Shown here: positions 7,722 to 16,601 of the stretch, piece after piece | Layout of the letters: each line of letters begins with the position of its first letter | How positions within the stretch are numbered: the stretch's first letter is position 1 | From: Curtobacterium sp. TC1 | GTDB lineage: Bacteria > Actinomycetota > Actinomycetes > Actinomycetales > Microbacteriaceae | Length of the DNA: 64,000 nt | Direction of reading: 5' to 3' | Assembly: GCF_019844075.1 (NCBI RefSeq) | Contig: NZ_CP081964.1 | Span: 1,674,001 to 1,738,000, forward strand | Notes under the pieces: model-generated | What the model was told of the DNA's origin: nothing | The model's database searches: none | What the model saw: only the letters and a program-made list of their open reading frames with translations | Made by a program: the position numbers and the translations under genes

Positions 7722-10384
7722 GCGTCGGCGATCGGTTCCGCCTCGGGCTCGTCCGCTCGCGGTCCCCCCGTCAGCCACTCCATCATCTGGATCACGCGCT
7801 CCGAGTTGCGACCGTCGCGCGTGACGAACGTCCGTCGTGCCCGCTCCCGGAACGTGGCCGACGGTCGGAAAGCTGCCTCGGCGATCCGCTCGATCGCACG
7901 TTCGACTTCCGCAACGGACCCGGTGACCTCGCCGAACCCGGCCTCGTCGTAATCGAAGTAGCCGCGACGACCGCTGTGCGAGCCGCCGAAGAACTCTCGG
8001 AGGTCGAAGTGGAAGTACACGACGGGGACGTCGATGAACGCTGCGTCGAACGCCAGCGACGAGAAGTCGGTCACGAACGCAGCGCTCCGCGCGAGGACGT
8101 CCTGCACGCCGTCCACGGCGAAGTCGAGGATCTCGACGTCGTCAGGCAGGTGGAAGTCCGTCAGGTACGGACGCAGGAGAGGGTGCGGCATGAGTGCGAG
8201 ACGCTTTCCGGTCCGCTTCGCGAGCGCGCGGAGCTCCGGCGATGACATCAGCGCCGTGTACTCCTTCGCGAACCGGCTCTCCATGAACCGATCGTCACGC
8301 TCCCACGCACCGGAACCGGCGACTTGCGCGCCCACGAGGTAGTGGCGCCAGGTGGGCATCACGAGGATGAGGTCTCGTTCCGCCTCCTGCTTCGACTGGC
8401 TCTTCTCGAGCAGGGCATCGAAGCGCGGCAATCCGGTGAGGACGACCTCGTGCTCAGAGAAGATCCACTGGCCGTGGCCCGCGATCGCCTCCCGCTCCTG
8501 CGGGGTCGAGACCACGAACAAGTCCGGTCGCTTCGAGTTGAGCCACCGCGAGAGGTCGTAGTTGATCACGCCGTGCTGGAGGAACGTGAAATGGAATCGA
8601 GGATGGCCGAACTTCGACACCGGCAGGGGCTTCGTGACGAAGTCCGCGATGTGCGACGAAGCGACGTGTTCGGCGTGCAGCATGAGCTGCACCCACTCGA
8701 GCGACCGGAACGCGACCATCCGGAACCCCTCGCGCTGCAGCCGGTCCCAGTCCTTCGAGTCACGGTTCAGCACGAAGAACGCGTTGATGTCCGGGCGGTG
8801 CCGGAGCACGTACCGGTACGCGTGCTCCGCGTTGTCGTTCGCATCCGTGTCCCGGTCGATGAAGACCCATGCGCCCTCGAACCTGACACGGGCGCGCCGC
8901 GAGCGGGCGAGTGCCGGCGCGACGGCGTTCCGGATGGCGGTCTTGCGCAAGGAGTTCCTCGTGCTGATCGCACGCTCACGCACCGCCCGCCAGACGTGCT
9001 GCTTGTTCGTCAGTTCCACCTCGTTCGGATCGACCACCCTCCGGCGCTGCGCGAGGATCTGCGGCTCGAGCTGACGTCGGGTCAGTGTCGCGTAGTGGTT
9101 CGGCACCTCACCTCGAGCGAAGACGACCTGTTGATCATCGACGTGCATCTCGGTGACGAAGCCGCGCGGGATCCACAGGACACGTCGTCGGACCAACGGG
9201 CGCCCGTAGAAGACGAAGTCCTGCACCGTCTCGAACTCCGGGGTGACCTCGTGGCCGTCGACCGTGATCCGTTCGGTTGGGATGTCCCTGGTGAACCAGT
9301 ACTGCAGCTGGACGAGCTGATGGGCCTCGTCCACTCGAGCGAGGTTGACGGTGCTCGGGCGGTCGGCATCGGCCTGGTAACCCACGAGCATCGCCCGCCG
9401 GACCGCGAACTCGACCGGGAGCAGATCGAAGGAGCGCACCGCCTCGGACCCGACCCGGTCGAGGACCGCTGCCGCCAGTTCGTGGAACTCGTCGAAGGCG
9501 TCGACCGGAGCGAGCGCGGAGGGGGAGCGGATCGCACGTTCGCGCCGGAAGTACCCGACGAGGTCGTAGAGGACCGTGTTGGCGACCCAGCGATCGACGG
9601 CCCCGATCTCCGAAGCCTCCTCGAGGAGGCCGAGGTGGCCGTGTCGGAGCACGTCGGTGTACTTCCGTCGGTCATCGTGGCTCGTCTGCATCGTCGAGGT
9701 CCCGTCACCGCGCTGGCGGTACCGGTACTTCGCGGAGGCCATCAGACCGATCTTGTGCAGGTGGTTCCGCAACAGGTAGCGGGCGACGAAGTGCGCGTCT
9801 TCGAACGTCGGGCGGACCCGTTCGTCGAACTCGAGCCCGGAGGCCTCGATGAGGTCGCGTCGCATGAACGCCGCGTTCACTCCGGTCTGCACGATCGGGT
9901 CCAATCGCATGTCGACGATGCGCGAGCCCTTCTCGAATCGCTTGCGCGACGGGTGGCCGTCCGTGACCGTGCCCTCGTCGTCCAGCAGGAGCAGGTGCGC
10001 AGCGAGGAGGGCGACCTCGTCGGAGGCGTGCAGATCGATGAACTTCGCGACCTCCTCGAAGTAGCGCTCGTCCAGCTCGTCGTCTGCGTCGACGAACGTG
10101 ACCCACTGTCCGGTGGCCTGCGCCAGTCCGACGTTCCTCGCGCCGGCGATCCAGGTGTTGCTCTGGTGGACCACGGTCACGTCGGCGCCGGAGGACCGAC
10201 TCCACTCGTCCAGTCGGGAGCCGGTCGAGTCCGTCGAACCGTCGTCCACGAACACGAACTGCAGGAGATCCCTGTCGACCGTCTGCCGCTCGAACGAACG
10301 GAGGAGTGTGGGCAGGTACCGTTCGACGTCGTACGCGGCGACGACGACGGAGATGAGTGGTGTTGTCCGGGTCCCTGAGTCCAT
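7655..10384 (-). CDS. GT2 glycosyltransferase fused to a CDP-glycerol glycerophosphotransferase-like domain
   Basis: This is a 909-residue bifunctional-looking protein. Residues 9 to about 240 form a GT2 domain (ISVVVAAYDVERYLPTLLRS, FVDDGSTDSTGS, then FVDADDELDERYF at 97-109). Residues from about 530 to 870 match the TagB/TagF glycerophosphotransferase family (Pfam Glyphos_transf). Key motifs are FLQHGVINYDLS near 600, LALMPHPLLRPYL near 730, VTDFSSLAFDAAFIDVPV near 768 and FFGGSHSGRRGYFDYDE. In known enzymes the two histidine motifs bind CDP-glycerol phosphate. The fusion could therefore add a sugar and a glycerol- or ribitol-phosphate unit, making a teichoic-acid-like polymer; this is inference. 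The ATG at 10384 has GGAAG about 14 nt upstream. No gene making CDP-glycerol is in the window. Confidence 0.88.
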   Translation of the reverse strand: MDSGTRTTPLISVVVAAYDVERYLPTLLRSFERQTVDRDLLQFVFVDDGSTDSTGSRLDEWSRSSGADVTVVHQSNTWIAGARNVGLAQATGQWVTFVDADDELDERYFEEVAKFIDLHASDEVALLAAHLLLLDDEGTVTDGHPSRKRFEKGSRIVDMRLDPIVQTGVNAAFMRRDLIEASGLEFDERVRPTFEDAHFVARYLLRNHLHKIGLMASAKYRYRQRGDGTSTMQTSHDDRRKYTDVLRHGHLGLLEEASEIGAVDRWVANTVLYDLVGYFRRERAIRSPSALAPVDAFDEFHELAAAVLDRVGSEAVRSFDLLPVEFAVRRAMLVGYQADADRPSTVNLARVDEAHQLVQLQYWFTRDIPTERITVDGHEVTPEFETVQDFVFYGRPLVRRRVLWIPRGFVTEMHVDDQQVVFARGEVPNHYATLTRRQLEPQILAQRRRVVDPNEVELTNKQHVWRAVRERAISTRNSLRKTAIRNAVAPALARSRRARVRFEGAWVFIDRDTDANDNAEHAYRYVLRHRPDINAFFVLNRDSKDWDRLQREGFRMVAFRSLEWVQLMLHAEHVASSHIADFVTKPLPVSKFGHPRFHFTFLQHGVINYDLSRWLNSKRPDLFVVSTPQEREAIAGHGQWIFSEHEVVLTGLPRFDALLEKSQSKQEAERDLILVMPTWRHYLVGAQVAGSGAWERDDRFMESRFAKEYTALMSSPELRALAKRTGKRLALMPHPLLRPYLTDFHLPDDVEILDFAVDGVQDVLARSAAFVTDFSSLAFDAAFIDVPVVYFHFDLREFFGGSHSGRRGYFDYDEAGFGEVTGSVAEVERAIERIAEAAFRPSATFRERARRTFVTRDGRNSERVIQMMEWLTGGPRADEPEAEPIADAQSSESVSSQKGERSTVEASGL

Positions 10385-10504
10385 TGGGTGGATCGGCTTC
10401 CTGTCTTCGTGCGGCACGTGCTGCGATAGTTTAGGGCGGAAGTCGAGGGCTGCTCGTCGCGGGCTCGGCAACTCGAACGTGATGAACTCCTGGAGAACAG
10501 CCCT

Positions 10505-12070
10505 GTGACCGGACCCCTGCCCGTGCTGTCGGTCGTCGTGCCGGTGGGAACCGTCGACCACCGGTTCGACCTCGCGCTCGAGGCACTGCGGTCCCAGAGC
10601 CACACCCGGCTCGAGATCATCCTGGTACTGGACGGGCTCGACCCCGACGCTCGAGCTGCAGTTCACGACGTCGCCGCACGAGATCCTCGGGTGGTCGTGG
10701 TGGAGAACAACGAGCGGCTCGGCGCGGGGAACGCGCGCAACGTCGGGCTCCGCACCGCGACTGGCGAGTACGTTGCGTTCGCGGACGCCGATGACGTCGT
10801 GCCCGCGGACGCCTACCGTCGATTGCTCGGCGTCTTCGCTCAGTCCGCCCCCGACGTCGTGAGCGGACGGGCCGAGCAGTTCACCGCAGACGGCCGGGAG
10901 GTGACCTACTGGACGGTCGACGATCCGCTCTGGACCACCGGAGGACGCGGTCTGCGTCTGTCGGACACCCCACCGCTCGCGTTCGACCACACACCGTGGA
11001 ACAAGGTCTTCAACCGGACGTGGCTGTGCGAGACCGGCGTCGAGTTCGCCACGCACACCACGTGCGAAGACGTCTCGTGGTGGGCGCGGCTCGTGGTCCG
11101 GGCAACGGTTGATGTCCTTCCGGAGGTCGTGTACCGCCATCGTCGACACGACGGTTCGGTGACGGCGGGCATCGGTCGTGGTGACGACCTGAGCGACTGG
11201 GTCGTGCAGACCAGAGCAGCCGTCGAGACGTACGAAGCGCACGGTGCACGCGAAGCCCGTGCTGCACTGGGCAGGCGGTTGATCCGCCGAGAAGCCTGGA
11301 CACGGGTCCGGGCGATCGATGCGCTCAGCCCATCGGATGCACAGGTGCTCGCTGACTTCGTGGCCTGGATCGGATCGTGGGCAGAGCCGAACGACTTCGA
11401 GCAGCTCAGCGCGTTCCCCGGGACCGCGTACGCGCTGCTCCGGCAGCGCGAGACCCACCTCGTCGCTGCTTTCATCAGGGCGTTCGACCAACCCGCAGAC
11501 GACGCCGTCGAGCGATGGCGCCGCCTTGCCCCTGAAGTCGGCCGCGCGATCGCACCCGGTCGCGACTTGGCTACCGACCTCTGGCGTGAGCGCATGTTCC
11601 GGCCGGTCGTGGACGCGGCGCAGCGGCGTGAGGTGCTCCCGATCCGCCCTGAGACCGTCGTGGAGTTCTGGGAGGCGTTCGTGGGTGACGGGTTGGACGA
11701 CAACGAACAGCGGGTCCTCTCGGCTCTGCGCGACGGAGCAGTGGAGGATGTCGCGTTCCTGCGTCGGAACCGGCGTGTCCACCCCGTCGCCGATCGCCGC
11801 CTCGGTGCACTCAGGATCAGCTTCGAGGGCCTCGAGGGCTCCGCACCGGGGCGCATCCTCCGCGATCGCGACGGGGTGACCACGGTCGTCCACCAGGGAT
11901 TGCTGTCCTCCGACACGGTCGTCGCGTCGTCCGCCCGCCCCGGTGACCTGTGGTCCGTCGAGTTCGAGTTGAGCGGTGGTCGCCGGCACCGGGTCGAGGT
12001 CGCAGCGGCCCCGTCGGGGATCACCCGGGTCAGGAACGCCATCCGAGCGCGGAGTGGGCGACTTCGTTGA
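10505..12070 (+). CDS. Glycosyltransferase family 2 protein
   Basis: This encodes a 521-residue protein starting at GTG 10505, with GGAG 9 nt upstream. The GT2 domain covers about residues 5-230: LSVVVPVGTVDHRFDLALEA, IILVLDGLD, GAGNARNVGL and the metal/donor motif FADADDVVP (92-100). It is followed by TPWNKVFNRTWL and a conserved CEDVSWWARL acceptor motif. The remaining 280 residues are mostly helical and end in a short beta-rich segment. The gene is divergent from the fusion gene (120 bp between) and overlaps the next GT2 gene by a TTGA junction. It is probably an inner enzyme of the glycan cluster. Confidence 0.88.
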   Translation: MTGPLPVLSVVVPVGTVDHRFDLALEALRSQSHTRLEIILVLDGLDPDARAAVHDVAARDPRVVVVENNERLGAGNARNVGLRTATGEYVAFADADDVVPADAYRRLLGVFAQSAPDVVSGRAEQFTADGREVTYWTVDDPLWTTGGRGLRLSDTPPLAFDHTPWNKVFNRTWLCETGVEFATHTTCEDVSWWARLVVRATVDVLPEVVYRHRRHDGSVTAGIGRGDDLSDWVVQTRAAVETYEAHGAREARAALGRRLIRREAWTRVRAIDALSPSDAQVLADFVAWIGSWAEPNDFEQLSAFPGTAYALLRQRETHLVAAFIRAFDQPADDAVERWRRLAPEVGRAIAPGRDLATDLWRERMFRPVVDAAQRREVLPIRPETVVEFWEAFVGDGLDDNEQRVLSALRDGAVEDVAFLRRNRRVHPVADRRLGALRISFEGLEGSAPGRILRDRDGVTTVVHQGLLSSDTVVASSARPGDLWSVEFELSGGRRHRVEVAAAPSGITRVRNAIRARSGRLR

Positions 12071-13770
12071 CGGTCCAGCTCTCCGTCGTCATGCCGGTGC
12101 ACGACGTTGCTCCGTGGATCGAGGAGCAACTCGACTGCGTCCTGCGTCAGGACGTCGATCTCGAGGTCATCGTCATCGACGACCGGTCGAGCGACGACAC
12201 CTTCGCGCTGGTGGAGCGAGTCGCATTGCGTGACGAGCGGGTGCGACTCCACCGGTCCGGATCAGCGGGCGGCGGCGCCGCTCGCAACCAGGGGCTCGAC
12301 CTCGCGCAGGGCGAGTACCTGGTGTTCGCCGATGGGGACGATCTCGTGCCCGACGGCGCGTACCGATGCCTCGTCGAGGCAGCTGAATCGAGCAACGCGG
12401 CGATCGCGCTGGGCCGGCACCTCAAGTTCAGCTCGGGGGCAACGTGGGAACCGATGGCGTCGTGGTACGACGTCCACACTGCTTCCACCACCGATCTCGA
12501 GACCATGCCGGAGCTCTTGGCAAACCGAGCGTGTTGGAACCGTGTGTTCCGGACCGACTTCCTGCGTACGGAGGGGATCCGGTTCCCGGACGTGGCCCGC
12601 TCGAACGACATCGTCCCCATGGTCCGTGCGTACGTCGGGGCCGACCGGATCGCCGTCGTCCCGGAGGTCGTCTACCTCTACCGGGAACGCCCGGGCACGT
12701 CCTCCATGACCGCACGAGCGTCGAGCGTCGACGGCGTGATCAGCTACTTCGGACAGGAGACGGAGGTGGCATCGTTGCTCGAGGATGCCGCGCCCGACGT
12801 CCGTCGTGCCCATGCCGAAGTCGTCCTCGGCGCCGACGGGTACGTCCACCTCGACCGGTTCTTCCGCGGGCAGCCGACGGAGCAGGAGCTGGACCTCGTC
12901 ACCAGCGCGGTGCAGCGGTTGTTGGGCGTCATCCCAGGGGTCGATCGGGAAGGGCTCCGCGCGGAACGTCGAACCCTCTGGTTCCTGGTCGCGAACGGTG
13001 CGGCGGACGTCGCTGTGCGGTTTGCGTCGGCGATGCACGAGGGCCAGGGTCACCACGGTGTTCCGCTGCCGCTCGTCCGTGCCTGGGCGGCGGTGGTCCG
13101 CTCAGTCGACGCACTCGGCCGGCAAGCGGAGTTCGCGCTCGATCGCGAGAACCTGGTGAACGACGGGCCGTTGGTCCTCCTGGCAAACCGCGCCGAACAC
13201 ACCGACGTGTCGGTCCTCGAGGCCGCTGTGACGGACCTCTCGGCGGTGATCGCCGATGTCGCGGGCCGTTCCGAGGTCCTCCGGGCCGTGGCAGGGGCCG
13301 TGCGTGCGCTCGACCCGGTCGGCGTCGGACTCGTGTCGGGAGCGCGCCACCTGGCACCCCTCGTGGTGGACCAAGCCCGCCCCGGGGTCGGAAGACTGAC
13401 CCTCTCGGGACCGTTGGGAACGGAGGTTCCCGAGGGGGCGTCCCTGGAGCTGACGGTCACCGGTGCCGGGGGAGTCGAGACCCGGCTCGGGCTCGACCAC
13501 GAGGGAGATCGCTGGTGGCTCGGCGTCGAGGACGACGACGTGCGCGTGGGCAGGCACCGGACGACGTTCCGGATCGCGTTCCGCGGTCGCCACCTCGAGT
13601 TGCCGGTCGTGACCGCGCGGATGCCGCTGCCGCCCGTCCCGGCCGACGTGCAGCTCCAGCCCCTGGCCGATCGAGCTGACGGGTGGCGCTTCCTCATCGA
13701 CCGTCGTGCGCCGAGCCCGTCGGTCGCGCGACGACTGCTCCGAGCAGCGCGAGCCGCCCTCGGACGCTGA
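12067..13770 (+). CDS. Glycosyltransferase family 2 protein, TTG start
   Basis: This 567-residue protein has a GT2 domain in the first 230 residues: VQLSVVMPVHDVAPWIEEQL, VIVIDDRSSDDT, GGGAARNQGLDLA and the DGDD donor motif (89-92). ACWNRVFRTDFL and RSNDIVPMVRAYV follow. The C-terminal 330 residues have no recognised motif but include a beta-rich region after residue 430, as in the upstream neighbour, so the pair may be old duplicates. TTG 12067 was chosen because it overlaps the preceding TGA (TTGA) and no ATG or GTG exists in frame between there and the first GT2 strand. The gene converges with the DUF6270 gene, leaving 21 bp. Confidence 0.85.
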   Translation: MTVQLSVVMPVHDVAPWIEEQLDCVLRQDVDLEVIVIDDRSSDDTFALVERVALRDERVRLHRSGSAGGGAARNQGLDLAQGEYLVFADGDDLVPDGAYRCLVEAAESSNAAIALGRHLKFSSGATWEPMASWYDVHTASTTDLETMPELLANRACWNRVFRTDFLRTEGIRFPDVARSNDIVPMVRAYVGADRIAVVPEVVYLYRERPGTSSMTARASSVDGVISYFGQETEVASLLEDAAPDVRRAHAEVVLGADGYVHLDRFFRGQPTEQELDLVTSAVQRLLGVIPGVDREGLRAERRTLWFLVANGAADVAVRFASAMHEGQGHHGVPLPLVRAWAAVVRSVDALGRQAEFALDRENLVNDGPLVLLANRAEHTDVSVLEAAVTDLSAVIADVAGRSEVLRAVAGAVRALDPVGVGLVSGARHLAPLVVDQARPGVGRLTLSGPLGTEVPEGASLELTVTGAGGVETRLGLDHEGDRWWLGVEDDDVRVGRHRTTFRIAFRGRHLELPVVTARMPLPPVPADVQLQPLADRADGWRFLIDRRAPSPSVARRLLRAARAALGR

Positions 13771-13791
13771 CGCAGGATCCCTGGGTACGGG

Positions 13792-14637
13792 TCAGGTCCC
13801 CGCGCCTGCCAGGGCTGCTGCTCGCGTGCCGATCACCGTGTCGTCGAGGACCATCCGGTCGAGGTCGGCCATGAAGTCCTGGAAGAAGGGCCGACCGAAG
13901 TGCCACGGTGAGATGCCGTAGGGGTGGTCTCCGTCTGAATGGTACGAGCGGTCCCGGTTGTCGATCGTCCTGAGGTCGTGTCGGGCGGTGATCGAGCGGT
14001 ACAGGGAGTCGTAGCGGTCGTTCTCCCGGAGGAGACGGCGGTAGAGGTCGTCTCGCTTCTGGTCCCCGCGGTACTTCACGAAGTTGAGGTCGCCGGTACT
14101 CGTCCGGTAGTAGGAGCTGTACCGGAAGCAGTTCAGCACGAGGGTCGTCTGTGGCAGCGCTCGTCGCTGCCACTCGACCAGTTCGTCGACGGCGGCTTCG
14201 ACGAGCGGCACGTACTCCGCGCTCGCGTTCGCCATGTGGAGGGTGGTGAAGCCGTTGCCTGCGGCGAAGTAGTCGGTCTTGCGGAAGCTGTTCGGGTTGT
14301 TCGTGATGGTCGCGTCCCCGATGCGCGCGAGCCCGTAGCGCACGTCGGAGTAGAGGTCGAAGAGCAGGTAATCGGGAGCGAACGCCTCGAGGTCCGCGCG
14401 GTCGGTCTTCGCGATGTCGCGTGCCATGGTCCGCGCGCCGTGTTCGTTGACCTTCGTCCCGGGCTCGATGGACGCGGCGACGTCAGCGGCGACCGGATTC
14501 GACAGGAAGCTCACGAGACCTGTCTGCCAGGCGAGCGGGCCGAGATCGTAGATGTCCTTGTACTGCGGGTTGTTCCGGGTGATGAAGGCCTCTCGCGTGA
14601 CGCACGAGCCGATGATCCCGACCTTGATCCGTGACAC
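13792..14637 (-). CDS. DUF6270 domain protein, possible Cys-type SGNH hydrolase relative
   Basis: This is a 281-residue protein without signal peptide. It matches the DUF6270 family found in surface-polysaccharide loci. The N-terminus KVGIIGSCVTREAF (about residues 5-18) sits where SGNH enzymes have G-D-S, and DGDHPYGISPWHFG near the C-terminus resembles the D-x-x-H block. A Cys or Ser nucleophile plus Asp/His is therefore possible, but this is inference. GTG 14637 was preferred because GGAG lies 6 nt upstream; TTG 14661 would add eight residues. It is in an operon with the GT4 gene upstream (44 bp). The role is probably glycan acyl or phosphodiester modification, unproven. Confidence 0.75.
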   Translation of the reverse strand: MSRIKVGIIGSCVTREAFITRNNPQYKDIYDLGPLAWQTGLVSFLSNPVAADVAASIEPGTKVNEHGARTMARDIAKTDRADLEAFAPDYLLFDLYSDVRYGLARIGDATITNNPNSFRKTDYFAAGNGFTTLHMANASAEYVPLVEAAVDELVEWQRRALPQTTLVLNCFRYSSYYRTSTGDLNFVKYRGDQKRDDLYRRLLRENDRYDSLYRSITARHDLRTIDNRDRSYHSDGDHPYGISPWHFGRPFFQDFMADLDRMVLDDTVIGTRAAALAGAGT

Positions 14638-14681
14638 CTTGTTCTCCGTCCAGTCGGGCAATGGTGCGCGACGAGGATCGA

Positions 14682-15797
14682 TTATGCCTCAGGATCGGGC
14701 CGGACCGGATGCGGCGAGAGCACGACCGCTCGGAGGAGGGCGTCGTAGCGTCGCGAAACGGTGAACGGGGCGAGCCTGGCGCTGAAGTCCCGCGCTGTTC
14801 CTCGTGCGGGCAACGGCTCCGACAGCACGTGCGCGAGCGCAGCGGCGTTGCCCGGCTCGAACCAGCGAACCCAGGGCTCGTCGCCGAAGTCGCGCCGCAG
14901 GTGTTGTTCGTCGGGGAGCACGGTGGGCACGTCGAAGGTGCCGGCGAGGTGGAGACTGCCGGAGTTCAGGATCCGCCGGTAGGGCAGCACCGAGACGTCC
15001 GCTGCGTCGAACCACTGCTTCACGTCCGCATCGTCGACGTAACCGTGGTGTCGAACCGTCCGCAGGCCGCGGGGCAACAGTCGGTCGATGGTCGCCTCGT
15101 CCTCCTGACTCGTCTTGCCGGCGAGCAGCAGGACGAAGCGGTCCGGCTGCTCAGCCCGTTCCAGCGCCTCGATCAGCAGGTCGACGCCCTTGTACGGCCG
15201 GATCTGACCGAAGAAGAGGACCGCGAGGTCTTCTGCACCGAGACCGAACCGGGCTCGTGCTTCCGCTCGCGTTCCGCTGCCGTCGTAGACACCCCGGTAG
15301 CTCGGGTGCGGGATGTGCGAGACGACTCGCCCCGAGAGGTCGTAGTGGGGAGCCACCACGTTGCTCGTGTCCGAGTTCATGACGTGGACCACGTCGGCCG
15401 TCGCGGAGAGGTACCTGTTGAGTGTGATCTCGAGGTCTTCATGGCGCACGTCGTGTGGGAGTGTGTTGTGGACGGTCCAGATGACCTTCGCTCCGCGCCC
15501 TCGTGCCGTGTCGACGGCTGCTCGGAATCGACCGAGTCGCTCGCTCGCCTCGTCAGCCCCGTCGGCTCGTTGCACGATCGGCGCCGTCCAGTGGACGTGC
15601 ACCACGTCGCCGGCGCCGAGGTGTTCGAGGTCCCGCTCGAAGCGCTCGAGCCTCGCCGACTCGACCACGTCCCACCCCGAAGCGCGTGGTGCCAGGAGCA
15701 TGAGGTTCAGGTAGGGGTTGTCGCGGTAGACGGGGAAGACCGCGAGTCGCGGAGGACGCTCGGCGTCCCGAGGGCGCGCACGCTCTGTTGCTGCCAC
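14682..15797 (-). CDS. Glycosyltransferase family 4 (GT-B fold)
   Basis: This is a 371-residue GT-B glycosyltransferase. It has VVHVHWTAPIVQ and VIWTVHNTLPHD in the N-terminal acceptor domain. The donor domain has LFFGQIRPYKGVDLLIEAL, with the K of R-x-x-K-G contacting the diphosphate, and SVLPYRRILNSGSLHLAGTF. The second conserved Glu of the classical E-x7-E motif is not obvious: the loop reads ILNSGSLHLA, as in the GT4 subgroup with an NSG loop. GTG 15797 starts 6 nt after TAGGAT on the minus strand, suggesting a leaderless mRNA. It heads a two-gene operon with the DUF6270 gene and is divergent from the SGNH hydrolase gene. Confidence 0.87.
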   Translation of the reverse strand: MAATERARPRDAERPPRLAVFPVYRDNPYLNLMLLAPRASGWDVVESARLERFERDLEHLGAGDVVHVHWTAPIVQRADGADEASERLGRFRAAVDTARGRGAKVIWTVHNTLPHDVRHEDLEITLNRYLSATADVVHVMNSDTSNVVAPHYDLSGRVVSHIPHPSYRGVYDGSGTRAEARARFGLGAEDLAVLFFGQIRPYKGVDLLIEALERAEQPDRFVLLLAGKTSQEDEATIDRLLPRGLRTVRHHGYVDDADVKQWFDAADVSVLPYRRILNSGSLHLAGTFDVPTVLPDEQHLRRDFGDEPWVRWFEPGNAAALAHVLSEPLPARGTARDFSARLAPFTVSRRYDALLRAVVLSPHPVRPDPEA

Positions 15798-15803
15798 AGA
15801 GCG

Positions 15804-15809
15804 ATCCTA
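15804..15809 (-). promoter_or_regulatory. Probable -10 element, leaderless start of the GT4 gene
   Basis: On the minus strand TAGGAT (15809 down to 15804) precedes GTG 15797 by exactly 6 nt. No Shine-Dalgarno sequence is present. The 71-bp divergent region to the SGNH gene at 15869 must hold both promoters. Confidence 0.5.
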
Positions 15810-15868
15810 CGAGGGCCGAGGGCCGGCCTCGGACACGTCGTCAGCGGAGGATCGTGGAGGATGGTGGT

Positions 15869-16549
15869 GTGCGTGTGGTTCGAGCCCTCTTCGTCGTGGT
15901 GATCGTGATCGCGGCCCTCGCGGTGTCGGCACGGACCCTCGACGGCTCTCAGCCGCAGGCGGTCGGAACGGCGGTGTCCTCTCCGGTCCGGCTCGCGGTC
16001 GTCGGTGATTCGCTCAGCGCCGGAGCAACCCGGTACCTCGGCAACGGTCTCGACGACGGGACGTGGATCACGTCCGCTGTGGGCGACGACGTCGAGTTCG
16101 TCGTCGGCTGGGCCCGCTCCGGAGCGACCCCGGAGCAGATGGCGCGACATGTACGACCCGTTCCGGACGTCGATGTCCTGGTGATCCTCGCCGGGACGAA
16201 CGCGGTTCGCCTGCACCGAACCCTCGCCGACGAAGCAAGTGCCTACCGCGACATCGTGCGTACCGTCCGCCCGCACTCCGTCCTCATCGCGGCGCTCCCG
16301 CCGTACGACTGGCAGCCCGATGCCGCTGCAGCGTACAACCGAGCGCTGCGCGAGCTGGCGGTGGCCGAGGGGTGGCACTGGGGTGACCCGTGGGGATTCG
16401 CGCGCGACGGGTCCACCTGGGTCGACGGGGTCAGCGCGGACGGCACGCATCCGGCCGGGCCCGCCCAGTACCGTCGACTCGGTGACGCGATGCGCGAACT
16501 CATCCTGCGCGTCCACGACGACCAAGTGCTCACGCTCGCCTCGGAGTGA
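15869..16549 (+). CDS. Membrane-anchored SGNH/GDSL hydrolase
   Basis: This is a 226-residue protein with an N-terminal hydrophobic segment (residues 4-21, VRALFVVVIVIAALAVSA). It is a signal anchor or signal peptide, so the enzyme acts outside the membrane. SGNH blocks: VVGDSLSAGA near 49-58 holds the nucleophile Ser; VILAGTNAVRLH near 110-121 holds the Asn block; SADGTHPAGPAQY near 188-200 holds the catalytic Asp and His. Such enzymes hydrolyse or transfer O-acyl esters on carbohydrates. GTG 15869 has GGAGG 8 nt upstream. The gene is next to a second, shorter SGNH copy at 16602. It is probably an editing esterase or transferase for the glycan. Confidence 0.85.
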   Translation: MRVVRALFVVVIVIAALAVSARTLDGSQPQAVGTAVSSPVRLAVVGDSLSAGATRYLGNGLDDGTWITSAVGDDVEFVVGWARSGATPEQMARHVRPVPDVDVLVILAGTNAVRLHRTLADEASAYRDIVRTVRPHSVLIAALPPYDWQPDAAAAYNRALRELAVAEGWHWGDPWGFARDGSTWVDGVSADGTHPAGPAQYRRLGDAMRELILRVHDDQVLTLASE

Positions 16550-16589
16550 GCGCACGTGCCGGAGCACGGCGCCGGGGTGCCGTGGTCGG

Positions 16590-16595
16590 TAGCAT
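16590..16595 (+). promoter_or_regulatory. Probable -10 element, leaderless start of the second SGNH gene
   Basis: TAGCAT is 6 nt upstream of ATG 16602 and there is no ribosome-binding sequence in between. It suggests that the second SGNH copy has its own promoter rather than being read only through from the first. Confidence 0.45.
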
Positions 16596-16601
16596 CGTCG
16601 G

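Noticed and set aside
8324..10378. Long open frame on the plus strand (about 680 codons) opposite the fusion gene
   Set aside because: High GC leaves antisense frames open. Its product is Arg/Glu/His-rich and has no family motif, while the minus strand encodes clear GT2 and phosphotransferase domains.
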